Source: CAMASH01 sp041746635 (GTDB lineage Bacteria > Verrucomicrobiota > Verrucomicrobiia > Chthoniobacterales > Terrimicrobiaceae). From it: a DNA stretch of 64,000 bases. Location of the stretch: NCBI GenBank assembly GCA_041746635.1, contig JBGTGQ010000054.1, positions 1 through 64,000 of the forward strand, in the 5' to 3' direction. Numbering within the stretch: position 1 is the stretch's first letter; the number at the start of each line of letters is the position of its first letter. This document shows, piece by piece, positions 25,922 through 34,967 of the stretch. A model generated the notes under the pieces. The model did not search any database and was not told the origin of the DNA. It saw nothing but the letters and a program-made list of their open reading frames with translations. Made by a program: the position numbers and the translations under genes.

Positions 25922-25950
25922 CGAAACGGTCGAAAATTGCCGTTTCGTCA
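25919..25950 (+). terminator. Hairpin overlapping the regulator stop codon
   Basis: An 11-bp perfect stem (TGACGAAACGG with CCGTTTCGTCA) closes a 10-nt loop and includes the stop codon. No T-tract follows, so it may act as a weak terminator or mRNA-end protector. Confidence 0.55.
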
Positions 25951-25981
25951 CTGACTCGGACACATTCACCACACTTCACCT

Positions 25982-25996
25982 GACAGCTTAGCTGTC
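25982..25996. promoter_or_regulatory. Palindromic operator candidate
   Basis: GACAGCT and AGCTGTC are perfect inverted arms around one base, 31 nt before the HTH start at 26027. This is the size expected for a dimeric XRE repressor site. Confidence 0.5.
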
Positions 25997-26026
25997 TCGG
26001 TGGAGCGGTTTCTCAAAGAAAATGCC

Positions 26027-26392
26027 ATGAGAAACCGAAATGTGATTGGACCAGAGATCCGGCGACTCCGCAGCCGTCGGGAAATGTCGCAGAATGACCT
26101 TGCGATCAAACTCCAAATTCTGGGGATGGAGGAGGCCACGCGAGGGAAAGTTTCCAAGATCGAAGCCCGCCGCGTGTGCGTTTCGGATGATGATTTAATC
26201 TATATCTCGCGGGCTTTGGGCGTAGGACTGGAGGAGCTTTATCCCGATTTTATCCGTGGTGCGAAAAGGCTCTACGATGCCATCTGTATGGCCAAGGCAT
26301 CGCGCTTTGGGGTCTTTATTTTCAGCCTGTTAAGTTGCTCCCAAACGGGAGCAGGTGTCCGCGAATTTGTGTTCAGCATCGCGACCGTATGA
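26027..26392 (+). CDS. XRE-family HTH regulator heading the T4SS operon
   Basis: 121 residues from the ATG at 26027; a GTG at 26000 is possible. The HTH is PEIRRLRSRREMSQNDLAIKLQ, then TRGKVSKIEARRVCVSDDDLIYISRALGVGLEELYP. The last 40 residues do not look like a domain; their DNA contains a hairpin that occurs again before the second T4SS block. The stop overlaps the start of the VirB2-like gene (ATGA). A promoter-proximal repressor of the transfer operon is the simplest reading. Confidence 0.75.
   Translation: MRNRNVIGPEIRRLRSRREMSQNDLAIKLQILGMEEATRGKVSKIEARRVCVSDDDLIYISRALGVGLEELYPDFIRGAKRLYDAICMAKASRFGVFIFSLLSCSQTGAGVREFVFSIATV
26336..26353 (+). promoter_or_regulatory. T4SS hairpin, copy 1
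   Basis: TGCTCCC and GGGAGCA pair around the loop AAAC. The same sequence is found at 41169-41186. It lies 36 nt before the VirB2-like start codon, inside the 3' end of the HTH gene. It could be an operator, a translation-control hairpin or a terminator remnant. Confidence 0.6.
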
Positions 26393-26637
26393 ACACACTC
26401 ATCCTCGCTCAAGCATCACTGGACGGCGCACTTTCCGAAGGCCTCGGAATCATCGCCAAATTTCTATACATCATCGCGGTCGTTGTCATCGCCCACGGCG
26501 GCTGGCAGGTTCGCAGTGGGAATGCCGACATGGGCAAAATGTCGATTGTCGGCGGTCTGCTCCTCGGCCTCGCCGTGGTGATCGCCGAAGCACTCTTCAA
26601 CGCGGGCGGGATGCCCACCATCAGTGTTTCCCGGTAA
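26389..26637 (+). CDS. VirB2/TrbC-like pilin
   Basis: 82 residues with two hydrophobic segments (IIAKFLYIIAVVVIAHGGWQV and MSIVGGLLLGLAVVIAEALF) joined by a short polar loop, the compact layout of VirB2/TrbC pilin subunits. There is little in the way of a cleavable signal; the N-terminal LILAQA may be one. It starts inside the stop of the HTH gene and its own stop overlaps the VirB3-like start. Position and size fit the pilus subunit of a conjugative type IV secretion system. Confidence 0.7.
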   Translation: MNTLILAQASLDGALSEGLGIIAKFLYIIAVVVIAHGGWQVRSGNADMGKMSIVGGLLLGLAVVIAEALFNAGGMPTISVSR

Positions 26638-26966
26638 TGAGCAAGGGCATCGTCCATACCCATGCCGGCGACGACAGCGACGGCAAGATTTGGGGCATCG
26701 AGGGGGTGAACATCCTGTTCATGCTTGCCGCTCTGCTTCTCGGCATCGGTCTGGCGGTGATGCTTTCCCGCGAAAACTCACCCACGTTCAGCTTTGGCGT
26801 GGGAACCGTGCCTTTCGTTCTCGTCACCGCGTATGTCCTCACGCTTCGGCAAGGCAAACCGAAGTCGTTCGACACGGACTTGCTCGAGACGCTTGCCAGC
26901 GGCACCGGCTGGACGCCGTCCGCTCGCCAACCTCGCAACCCTCTCTCTTCCCATGCAAGCACCTAA
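26637..26966 (+). CDS. VirB3-like T4SS membrane protein
   Basis: 109 residues. One or two membrane segments (NILFMLAALLLGIGLAVML and FGVGTVPFVLVTAYVLTL) are followed by a polar tail. VirB3/TrbD proteins are this size and precede VirB4, as here; the 3' end overlaps the VirB4 gene by 14 nt. A mutated copy of its central part is present in the scar at 49.24 kb. Confidence 0.65.
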   Translation: MSKGIVHTHAGDDSDGKIWGIEGVNILFMLAALLLGIGLAVMLSRENSPTFSFGVGTVPFVLVTAYVLTLRQGKPKSFDTDLLETLASGTGWTPSARQPRNPLSSHAST

Positions 26967-29655
26967 CGGCTGGTTTTCTCACGATCTGATTGTCTGGAAC
27001 GATCTCGATAAACGGGGATTCGTTACCAAGGGCTTCGTGCTCGACGTGCCCGATCTTCGCCACGCAAGCGAACATGCTCTCGATGGGTTCTATGAATCCA
27101 TCCGGCAGTTCCTGCATACTTTGGATGAATCCACACGGGCGCAACTTCGCTGGTCCGTGGACTCCGACTATCGCGACGAACTGACCGCCTATAAAGCGGT
27201 GACAGATGAGCGATGCGATCCCGAATCGTGGTCTGCGATTTCCCGAAACGAGCGGTTCAACCGTTATTGGGGAGCCATGCAGGCCGGACAGCTCCGGCGG
27301 GAAAAGCTGGTTCTGTTTCTATCGAAGCGAATCGCGGTCAATCCTCCCCCCGGTGCGGGCGAAAAGGTCTTGGACGACCACTACCGGCGTATCCTCGCCC
27401 AATACAGCGAAGGGTTCGAGCAACATGGTCGGGTGATTTCCTCCCTGCTCGAACCCCACGGATGCCGCATCAGTTCCATGTCCATCGGAGATTTGTTCCG
27501 CTACTACGCGACGTTTTTCAATCCCTCGTATCTTCGGCGGGACAACTACGATCCCATCGGCCAGTTCCGCGAGGACGAGACGATTCATCAAAATTGTTGG
27601 CACCAAGGCGTTCAGGCTGGAAAGACGTTTGGATTCTTTGCCGATGGATTTTACCACAATCTGGTCATTCTCAAACGCCGTCCCCAGCGCACCAGACGCG
27701 GAATTTTCTGGGCTTTAACGTCGCTGCCGTTTCTTGACTACGCCATCACGGTCAATCTGTATCCGCAGAACGTCCGCAAGGAAATTGGTCGGGCGGAACG
27801 TTCGCTTGAGCGGGTGCGCGGCGACTACGCCGCCGAGGGGAAACATTCCCTCCTCACTGCCAAGGCCATCAAGGAGGAACGGATTCGGAATCTTTCCCAA
27901 GGAGATGTTGTCCCTTTCTTGTATGATTATGTCGTTCACGTTTGGGATTCGACCGAGGACGGGTTGATTTCAAAAACCCGGCAGATCGAAACCGCGTTTG
28001 GGCAGATGGAGGATGCCCAATGCTGGACCTCCAACCTTTCCTCAGCCGCCACTACAAAAAATATCTGGTTCCAAACATGGCCCGGCTGGCTTTGGGGCAA
28101 ATACACCCATCATGCCGACAATGGTCTTGATGAATGGCTGGCCGACATCCTGCCGTTTTCCTCCACGTTCACCGGACATCTTGATAGCGCCGAAGCTCTC
28201 TATGATGGAAGCAACCGCAATCTCATTGGCGTGCGCAATTTCATTTCAGGCACTCCGCAGCTCGCGGTTTTGCTGGGCATGACCCGCGCCGGAAAGTCCG
28301 CCTTCATGGCGGATCTGCTCTCACAGACAGATCCGTATTACGATTTCACCTTGATCGTCGAAGAGGGGTTATCCTACGGCATTTGGTCGGAGGCACAGGG
28401 CACGAGTCCGATTGTCATCCAGCCGGATGGCGACTTGTGCCTGAATTACCTCGATACCCAGGGCGCACCGCTGACCAACTTGCAGATTACCACGGCAGCC
28501 GCGCTGGTGGCCAAGATGGCGGGACATCCCGCCGATGAAGACCGCCGAAATTTGCGATTGGCCCAGATCACGCAATATATCGAGCAACTTTACGCGGATC
28601 GGTTTGAGGAGTGGGTTTCCGAGGACGCTTCCCGCTTGGAAAAGGCGGCGCGTCACGCCATGGCGGCCCTGGCATTCAAGAAAGCCCGATTGCCTCTTTC
28701 GGCTACTTTTCTGGAGGCGTGGACGGAGTTGCGGCACAGCGTCGGCGAAGACGAACGCCAAAACCTGATTGCCGCGGCTTCGGCGGAGGAGGTGTCCCGC
28801 TTTATCAAATCACCGAATACCGAACGCTATGTGCGCAATGCCGCATTCGCATTCTTCCAACCCACGGATTACCCGACTCACGACATGCTCCAGCAAATGA
28901 TGCTGGTGGCACCTTTCCCCGAGCATGACCGTCAGGAAATCAATCACCTCGCTACCTTGCTCGCACCCTGGAACGAGCAACGGCTCGTTTGCGGTCATTC
29001 TACGTTGTCTATCACGGGCAAACTCGCGCACTTCGACTTGACCTATATCCCGGAATCCAATCGCCAGTTGAAGGAACTGGCGGGCTTCCTCATCGCCAAC
29101 TACGGGAGGCAGCACATTATCACCCTACCAAGGGGCGCACGGAAACGAGTCGTGTTCGAGGAAGTAGCTCGAACCCTCGATATTCCCGGCGGGGAACAGC
29201 TCGTCTCCGAGTTCTATGCGCAGCTTTCCAAGTTCTCCACCTGGATCATCAGCATCGTTCAGCAATACAGCCGATTTCAGCGTTCGGGCATTCGCCCCAT
29301 CGTTTTCGGCAACGCCAAACAGTTCTTTTTTACCCGGATGAATGACCGTCGCGACATCGAGGATGTTGCGAAGGATATTGATTTATCGGCCACGACCCAG
29401 GAGGCGATCTCCCGTTATCCGCTGCCGGAGCATTTGCCGGATTCCAATAAGTATGCGGCTTTAACGTATTACCATCTGGATGTTCAGCAGCCCCTCTGCG
29501 GAACGATTCACAATCGGGTCTCTCCCGAAATGCTCTTCTGTTCCTCTTCGACCGGAGAGGACTTCGACCATCGGAGTCGGGTGCTCCGCAACCATTCAGA
29601 CATCGTTCGCGGGATTCTTGCTGAATCTGCCTCTGTGTCTGCCAAGCCCATCTAA
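26953..29655 (+). CDS. virB4: VirB4/TrbE-type T4SS ATPase
   Basis: 900 residues from the ATG at 26953. Walker A is GMTRAGKS (about 441-448). Later conserved parts include SIVQQYSRFQRSG (about 767-779), matching the glutamine-rich motif of VirB4/TraC ATPases, and FGNAKQFFF shortly after it. The N-terminal 350 residues are the usual VirB4 membrane-associated domain. It powers pilus assembly and substrate transfer at the inner membrane. No VirB11 or VirD4 ATPase accompanies it in the window. The gene appears intact. Confidence 0.9.
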   Translation: MQAPNGWFSHDLIVWNDLDKRGFVTKGFVLDVPDLRHASEHALDGFYESIRQFLHTLDESTRAQLRWSVDSDYRDELTAYKAVTDERCDPESWSAISRNERFNRYWGAMQAGQLRREKLVLFLSKRIAVNPPPGAGEKVLDDHYRRILAQYSEGFEQHGRVISSLLEPHGCRISSMSIGDLFRYYATFFNPSYLRRDNYDPIGQFREDETIHQNCWHQGVQAGKTFGFFADGFYHNLVILKRRPQRTRRGIFWALTSLPFLDYAITVNLYPQNVRKEIGRAERSLERVRGDYAAEGKHSLLTAKAIKEERIRNLSQGDVVPFLYDYVVHVWDSTEDGLISKTRQIETAFGQMEDAQCWTSNLSSAATTKNIWFQTWPGWLWGKYTHHADNGLDEWLADILPFSSTFTGHLDSAEALYDGSNRNLIGVRNFISGTPQLAVLLGMTRAGKSAFMADLLSQTDPYYDFTLIVEEGLSYGIWSEAQGTSPIVIQPDGDLCLNYLDTQGAPLTNLQITTAAALVAKMAGHPADEDRRNLRLAQITQYIEQLYADRFEEWVSEDASRLEKAARHAMAALAFKKARLPLSATFLEAWTELRHSVGEDERQNLIAAASAEEVSRFIKSPNTERYVRNAAFAFFQPTDYPTHDMLQQMMLVAPFPEHDRQEINHLATLLAPWNEQRLVCGHSTLSITGKLAHFDLTYIPESNRQLKELAGFLIANYGRQHIITLPRGARKRVVFEEVARTLDIPGGEQLVSEFYAQLSKFSTWIISIVQQYSRFQRSGIRPIVFGNAKQFFFTRMNDRRDIEDVAKDIDLSATTQEAISRYPLPEHLPDSNKYAALTYYHLDVQQPLCGTIHNRVSPEMLFCSSSTGEDFDHRSRVLRNHSDIVRGILAESASVSAKPI

Positions 29656-29661
29656 TTCTTT

Positions 29662-29970
29662 ATGAAAACCATTGCTTCGTTCGTTTCTGGTAGGAAAAGA
29701 AAATCTCCGTTCCTCGCGCTCGTGTCGTGCGTGGTCATGGCATGCCTGTTTCCGGCGTGTGCGTCTCGCAGCCAGTTTCAAAAAGGCTATGAGCGTGGGG
29801 CATCGGACACCGTGAAGCGGCAATATTGGATTCTGCAAAACATGCAGAAAGCCGACGAAGGCAGTCAGGCCAAGCCGCGTCTTGCGCTTTACCGGATGCC
29901 GGTTGTTCCCGATCCGAACGCCACGGTGAAGACCGTTCCCTATGAAATCACCGTCCCCATTTACGAGTAA
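29662..29970 (+). CDS. Small lipoprotein of the T4SS (VirB7-like position)
   Basis: 102 residues. The signal segment ends in a lipobox-like LFPAC (Cys about 33), followed by a polar mature part. The length, lipid anchor and location right after virB4 fit a VirB7/TrbK-type lipoprotein that stabilises the outer-membrane core. The sequence itself is not recognisable. It starts 6 nt after virB4. Confidence 0.6.
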   Translation: MKTIASFVSGRKRKSPFLALVSCVVMACLFPACASRSQFQKGYERGASDTVKRQYWILQNMQKADEGSQAKPRLALYRMPVVPDPNATVKTVPYEITVPIYE

Positions 29971-30001
29971 CCCCAAAAACCCGAACAGAAGATTCGCTGC
30001 C

Positions 30002-30880
30002 ATGAAAAAGACCGTCCTCATTACCGCCGCTGTCACAGCGGCAAGCATTCCCACCAATCACGCCCAGTTTGTTGTCACCGCTCCTGGGGTGGAAGTTCGA
30101 CAGGATCAAAAGAACATTTTCGACGTGCTGAAATACACTTGGGAGCAAGCCAAGTGGGCCGAAAAGCTTGCCACCCTTCACAACACGCTAACCACCGTTC
30201 AGGAGCATTTGCAGACGGCCAATCAGGTCAAGCAAGCCATCGGCGATCCGGTGGCTGCAATTGCCCTGATCGACAACGGATTGTTTTCCGGTTATCTGGA
30301 GCATTCCGGACTGGCCGACACGCTGGGAGAACTGGCCGATATCGCCCGCGAGGGCGGGGAGATTTCCGCGACCATCGGCCAGTTGTTCGAGCCGATCCAG
30401 ATGGATTCGTGGAAGAACCTCGCCACCGATGCCACTCGCAGTTTCGACGGGATTTCCTCGTTCCGGGATGGGGCCGACCCGCTGAAACGTTTTCGAGCCG
30501 TGGAGAATGCCTACTCGCGTTTTGAGATCCTGCTCGGACGCGCCCACAACAAACGCAAAGTCCTCAATCAGCAGATTGCCAGACTGAATACCCAGTTGAA
30601 GGGAGCAAAGGACGATGCCGAGGTGCAAAAACTTGTGGGGTCTCTGTCTGCTGCCCAGATCGCACTGGATGACATCGACTATCTGACGGAATCCACCGGC
30701 AGTCAGGTGCAAATGCTGCATGTCCTGAATCAGAACCGCAGCCAGGCGGAGGAAATCGCAGCCGAGGAAATCAGCCGGGAACGGAATCGGGAGTTGGCCC
30801 GGCTCGCCGCACAAGCCGAAGCGGAATTGGAACTCCCGGATTTCGCTGCTCCACACGAAGACCTGCCCCCCGGATTCTGA
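30002..30880 (+). CDS. VirB5/TrbJ-like periplasmic protein
   Basis: 292 residues with a signal peptide (KKTVLITAAVTAASIPTNHAQ). The mature protein is almost wholly helical with coiled-coil character: KYTWEQAKWAEKLATLHNTL, TVQEHLQTANQVKQAIG, NKRKVLNQQIARLNTQLKGA, and a charged Glu/Arg-rich end. This is the TrbJ/VirB5 pattern, a minor pilus-tip component. Its position between the lipoprotein and VirB6 genes agrees. Confidence 0.8.
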   Translation: MKKTVLITAAVTAASIPTNHAQFVVTAPGVEVRQDQKNIFDVLKYTWEQAKWAEKLATLHNTLTTVQEHLQTANQVKQAIGDPVAAIALIDNGLFSGYLEHSGLADTLGELADIAREGGEISATIGQLFEPIQMDSWKNLATDATRSFDGISSFRDGADPLKRFRAVENAYSRFEILLGRAHNKRKVLNQQIARLNTQLKGAKDDAEVQKLVGSLSAAQIALDDIDYLTESTGSQVQMLHVLNQNRSQAEEIAAEEISRERNRELARLAAQAEAELELPDFAAPHEDLPPGF

Positions 30881-30916
30881 AGCCTTTGGCTTGTCTCACA
30901 AAATCCATAAAGACTT

Positions 30917-32143
30917 ATGATTCCTTCACTTTCCAACCTCTACGAAGCCGCCTTCGAGATTCGGACGCTGCTCATGCCGTTTGCCTTTGTCCTCTGTGTC
31001 ATTGGTATCGGCGAAATGGGCTGGCGCGCCGGGTCGGACACCCGCGCCATTCTTGGCGCGCTGATAAAGACCATTCTCGTTGTCGGACTATTGGCAGGCT
31101 ACCCGACCGCCATGGAAGGCGGGCAAAAGGCGTTTGTCGAAATGCGCAGCAAGTTCACGAACGCCCGTGATGCCAAATTTGTGCAGATCCTCCGGTCCCG
31201 CATCGAAAACCAACCTTCTGACTCGTGGACGGATTTGGGGAAAGTCGTTCCCGCTGCCATCGGAATGTTTTTCCAAGGCATCGGGCGCTTCATGCTGATC
31301 GTGCTCACGTTCTTTCAGAACTTCGCCATCGCCGGATTGATTGCCGTTTCACCGCTACTGTTGGGGTTCTTGTTCCTATCGCACACTCAATCGCTCGGCA
31401 TTCAGTTTGGTGTCACGTCCATCACTGTCCTCCTTTGGCATGTGGCGATTTGTCTGGTGGACATCGTGATCGTCGCGATCAGCGACACGTTGTTTGCCCC
31501 CATTACGACCGGGGGGATTATCCAGACCGCACAGAACGTGATCGTTGTTCAGAACTGGCTCCTTTTCCCGTTTATTATGGCGTTCGCCGCCATCATCACT
31601 TTGTTCTTTTACCTGAGCGTCCCCTTCGTGGCTGGGGCAATCATGAAGGGAGTCAGCGGCACGTCTGCCGCTTTGCAGGCGGGAATTCAAGGCACTATGC
31701 AGGCCGCAGGGCTCGCGGTAGGAGCTGGACTTACTGCCGCAGGAGCCGCCGCAACTCTCGGAGGCTCGACCGCTGTTCAAGGAGCGCTGGCCGGAGCCCA
31801 AGCCGCAGCGGGGACCGCCAGCGCAGCGGGACGCATCGCCGCCGATGTGGCGGGGGCCGCGAATGGCCCGCATTCCTTGGGAGGGGGCGATGTTCCGCCA
31901 CCCCCTCCCGTCCCCCCTTCGTCACCGGGTTCCGGCAGCGTCGCGAGTGCCGAGAATCCCGCCATGGTGGCCCACCAGACAGCCTCCAATGCGTTCGCCG
32001 TCGTGGACAACGATCGGGGAACGGTGTCCCACCACAAAGGCAGCATCGCCACGCCCTATGCCGCCCAAGCCGCCTTTAATTCCCACGCGGCCAAGGCTCA
32101 ACCCTTGCCGCCCAATTCGCCTCTCGCATCCCGCACCTCCTGA
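30917..32143 (+). CDS. VirB6/TrbL-like polytopic membrane protein
   Basis: 408 residues. About six membrane segments lie in residues 15-255 (for example LLMPFAFVLCVIGIGEMGW, FAIAGLIAVSPLLLGFLFL and FPFIMAFAAIITLFFYLSV). The C-terminal 150 residues are Ala/Gly-rich and then Pro-rich and low in complexity, as is usual for TrbL. It forms part of the inner-membrane channel. The unusual Ala/Gly run (AAGLAVGAGLTAAGAAATLG) may be a flexible or amphipathic element. Confidence 0.8.
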   Translation: MIPSLSNLYEAAFEIRTLLMPFAFVLCVIGIGEMGWRAGSDTRAILGALIKTILVVGLLAGYPTAMEGGQKAFVEMRSKFTNARDAKFVQILRSRIENQPSDSWTDLGKVVPAAIGMFFQGIGRFMLIVLTFFQNFAIAGLIAVSPLLLGFLFLSHTQSLGIQFGVTSITVLLWHVAICLVDIVIVAISDTLFAPITTGGIIQTAQNVIVVQNWLLFPFIMAFAAIITLFFYLSVPFVAGAIMKGVSGTSAALQAGIQGTMQAAGLAVGAGLTAAGAAATLGGSTAVQGALAGAQAAAGTASAAGRIAADVAGAANGPHSLGGGDVPPPPPVPPSSPGSGSVASAENPAMVAHQTASNAFAVVDNDRGTVSHHKGSIATPYAAQAAFNSHAAKAQPLPPNSPLASRTS

Positions 32144-32152
32144 TCCACACAC

Positions 32153-32785
32153 ATGAAATTATCTGCCGTCACTTCCATTACAAACAACCTGATTGCCGCC
32201 CGCTTTTGGATGGCGTTGGCCATACTGGCAACTGCGTTTGCTGTGGCCTCGCCGTTCCTGACGATTGCCGCCATGAAACAACAGGAAAAGGTTGTCATTC
32301 TCGATCCGGGCGGAACGCTCATTTATGCGCCGCTTCTCGGATTCGAGGAAGCGGGCAGCCTTCACGCCTACCATGTCCGGCTGGCCTGCCTGGCTCTTCT
32401 CCAACGCAATCCCATCGGGCCGGATTTGTCGGACCTCTTGAAGCGCATTTACCTCGAAGATCCTGCGCGGAAAAAAGCTGCCGCTCTTTACAAGGCCCAG
32501 AACCCGGAATTCAAGGAGAAGCAGATTCACCAGAAGGTCGAAGTGACCAAGATCGACATTCTCGATACGCGCAAGATCAACGACGGCGCTGGCAAGTCCT
32601 ACGAAGCCGTCAGTGTCCGCGCCGAGGGGAACCTGGTCCGCACCGGCACGGTCAAAAATCTGGAATTTCGGGAACCCGTCAAATTTCAAATCGAATTCCT
32701 CTTCGTTCGTAACCCCGACCTTCTGGGCAATGGAAGACTCCCGCTTGTAGTGCAGAATTTCAAATACACGGAAAAGCCCCTGTAA
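32153..32785 (+). CDS. VirB8/TrbF-like inner-membrane protein
   Basis: 210 residues: short cytoplasmic start, one membrane segment (ALAILATAFAVASPFLTIAAM, about 20-40) and a periplasmic domain with the VirB8/NTF2-like layout of helices and a curved sheet (YEAVSVRAEGNLVRTGTV; PVKFQIEFLFVRNPDL). It starts 9 nt after virB6. In most systems VirB9 and VirB10 follow directly; here they are 8.4 kb away, beyond a minus-strand cargo block. Confidence 0.72.
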   Translation: MKLSAVTSITNNLIAARFWMALAILATAFAVASPFLTIAAMKQQEKVVILDPGGTLIYAPLLGFEEAGSLHAYHVRLACLALLQRNPIGPDLSDLLKRIYLEDPARKKAAALYKAQNPEFKEKQIHQKVEVTKIDILDTRKINDGAGKSYEAVSVRAEGNLVRTGTVKNLEFREPVKFQIEFLFVRNPDLLGNGRLPLVVQNFKYTEKPL

Positions 32786-32850
32786 GCTGTAATTTGGCAT
32801 GGGAAATAGGGCACAACACCGATACTTCCCTCACAGACTCGAAGGACACC

Positions 32851-34044
32851 CTATTCTGGACTAGCCATAGCCTTTTTGGTCGAACGCTTGGTTTTCACTT
32901 TTGTGGCTTTTACTGGCTTCGGAACATCCACCTTCTCTGTTGCCATATTGTGGCTCTTAGAAAACGCGAGGCTATCGATTAAGTTACGAATATGACGCTT
33001 CACAGCGTCCCTATCAGCTCCCTTGGTAGCCAATGAAAATTGCCCATGGGTGACCTCAAACTCGCATGCACTTCCGTTATTTTTTGGGTAACCAGAGAAC
33101 CCGAATGATGCGACACAGCTCCCTTTGCCCGCATGATAATCAAAGTTATATTTCACCACAATTTGACTCAATATTATGTGCTGGTGGTATTTTGATTCCT
33201 TGAGAAGCGGGCTATCCTGCAAAGCGTCACCCTTCATCGACATTTGCCTTACTTTATATAGCAGAGGTTTAATTTCTGCCGGGAGCACTGTTGAATTGTC
33301 CGGCGAGATTTCTGAATCCGTAATCGAGTCGAAAATAAACTCTAAAGAATCAGTACTTGTCAGGCTCATTAGGAACTTAACGCGCTGCGCATTGTCGAAG
33401 GATTCAAAATGAACGGCTTTGTCCGCCTGTTTGGCGGGAACGTCGCCATTTAGAGTGAAGCCATCCCTGACATTTTTTGCGATCTTCTTACAGACTTCCT
33501 TCGTCTCCGAAATTGTTGAGGTAATCGAAATCTTTGCTTCTTTTCCTTCCCCAATTTTTTGGAAAGCTACCCGTCCTAAGTGTGGAGCGGTATCATTGAC
33601 CCAACTCTTGTGAAGATCATGTTTCTCAAGCTCAACCTCCACAAAGAAATGGTTGGGGTCTTTACCCACCATCTGGGGTTCTGAGAGACGCGTAATTTTG
33701 CACGTTTGATGCGCCTCAATTAATTCCTTGATCGGTCCAATTTTGGAGATGGAGTCCTCAATCGTGTTCGCTGATACCCAGGGGACGATGACAGTTGACG
33801 TTTTTTGCGATTCGTCTTTTGTTTTCTGACTTTCGAGCAGATCCGAAAATTCTTCTGGCGTGACTGTAGCAAATGCCAGATGCGGAACTGCTGTCTGCTT
33901 TTCGTAATCTGGAAGAAATATACCTCGGCCTCGCAGGATTGCGCGAATTTCCTTTGGGGTAATAGTTCCCATATCCAAAAAAACACGCAGTAACTCCCCG
34001 TAAGGAAGATAATATTGAAGGCTGGGCGCGGGAGCCTTCGTCAT
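32851..34044 (-). CDS. Unknown protein, last gene of the defence-like operon
   Basis: 397 residues, no membrane segment or signal. The N-terminus (PYGELLRVFLDMGTITPKEI) looks helical and possibly HTH-like; the middle is mixed alpha/beta; the C-terminus is a basic tail (KPVKATKVKTKRSTKKA) that could bind nucleic acid. Its start overlaps the stop of the PD-(D/E)XK-like gene by 4 nt, so the two are translationally coupled and probably form a two-component unit. I do not recognise the family. A partner of the nuclease, for sensing or restraint, is the likely role (inference). Confidence 0.6.
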   Translation of the reverse strand: MTKAPAPSLQYYLPYGELLRVFLDMGTITPKEIRAILRGRGIFLPDYEKQTAVPHLAFATVTPEEFSDLLESQKTKDESQKTSTVIVPWVSANTIEDSISKIGPIKELIEAHQTCKITRLSEPQMVGKDPNHFFVEVELEKHDLHKSWVNDTAPHLGRVAFQKIGEGKEAKISITSTISETKEVCKKIAKNVRDGFTLNGDVPAKQADKAVHFESFDNAQRVKFLMSLTSTDSLEFIFDSITDSEISPDNSTVLPAEIKPLLYKVRQMSMKGDALQDSPLLKESKYHQHIILSQIVVKYNFDYHAGKGSCVASFGFSGYPKNNGSACEFEVTHGQFSLATKGADRDAVKRHIRNLIDSLAFSKSHNMATEKVDVPKPVKATKVKTKRSTKKAMASPE

Positions 34045-34967
34045 GGATTTAGAAACGAAGGTTTGAATGAGCCGATCTCAAGTTTCTTTGTGATCTTCTT
34101 GTCAGCGAAGGCAGTTAAGACTCTTCCGGCAAGCTTCTCGTGATGAAGCGGATCGTAATCTGGAAATAGAATTTTTACATTGTTAGCCCAGTCTTGGGAC
34201 ATGCTCTGCGACAAGCCTATCAGTCGTCCCAAATTCTCTTCTTTGAACGGTGCCGCCGAGCAAAGATAAAGAGTGTGGAATTCTGCTTTGTCAGTCGCCT
34301 TCATCGGCAAAAGTCCCAAATTTAGATATTCGAGGGGAAGGGAATCACCGCTGAATTGTCGACTTGCCGGGTTAGTATATTTTCCCGTCTCAATGTAGGC
34401 GAAGGAAGTGGCTGATTCAACATCGATGGCCTTCACGAACGTTATTGCTTCATACAGGAAGCTAGCTGTCTTGTTGTCGACAAAATAGACTCCCGAATAG
34501 TGATCATCACTCTTGAGGACTTCGATATTGGCAACCGTCGTTTTGTGGTCGGCATATGGGTCAACGTTGTTCAACCAAACCAACACACCAAAGTTTCGGA
34601 TTTTGTCACACCCTGGGAATAGCTTAACCTGACGCTGATACTCCTCAGATTTCGAGAAACACTCTATGGCCTCAGCGAGGTCATTGTAGTATTCTTTGAA
34701 TTTCGTAGCGGTAGAGGGGTAATTTACATCTTTGAATTTTGCAGATATTACTAAGTTGTCGCACAGGTCGTCGCAGAGGGGGGACCTGTAGCTATGAAGA
34801 AAGTCGACTCCATGGCTGGTTCTGGGATTGCCGGACTCCCCGGTGTGGCGCGGGCGGATACATTTAACATCAATCCCTTTCTGCGAGGTTCCCCATCCGA
34901 GAAGCTGAAGTAATATTGCTACAATTCCCTCACCTCGCTCACCGACTGATTTTGACCATTCTGCCAT
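34041..34967 (-). CDS. PD-(D/E)XK-like nuclease
   Basis: 308 residues. The first 100 residues have the order expected of a restriction-type nuclease core: Glu in VGERGEGIVAILLQLLGWG, Asp in HGVDFLHSY and the SAK of LVISAKFKD, separated by a Cys/Asp-rich insertion. The Glu of the ExK is replaced by Ser-Ala, so the active site is a variant. The rest is unassigned. It overlaps the NdpA-like gene by one nt and the downstream gene by 4 nt. Two-gene phage-defence systems with this nuclease type exist (GAPS4 is one such idea), but identity was not tested. Confidence 0.55.
   Translation of the reverse strand: MAEWSKSVGERGEGIVAILLQLLGWGTSQKGIDVKCIRPRHTGESGNPRTSHGVDFLHSYRSPLCDDLCDNLVISAKFKDVNYPSTATKFKEYYNDLAEAIECFSKSEEYQRQVKLFPGCDKIRNFGVLVWLNNVDPYADHKTTVANIEVLKSDDHYSGVYFVDNKTASFLYEAITFVKAIDVESATSFAYIETGKYTNPASRQFSGDSLPLEYLNLGLLPMKATDKAEFHTLYLCSAAPFKEENLGRLIGLSQSMSQDWANNVKILFPDYDPLHHEKLAGRVLTAFADKKITKKLEIGSFKPSFLNP

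Noticed and set aside
26355..26636. In-frame upstream extension of the VirB3-like gene
   Set aside because: It would overlap the whole VirB2-like gene; the Arg/His-rich product is a frame shadow.
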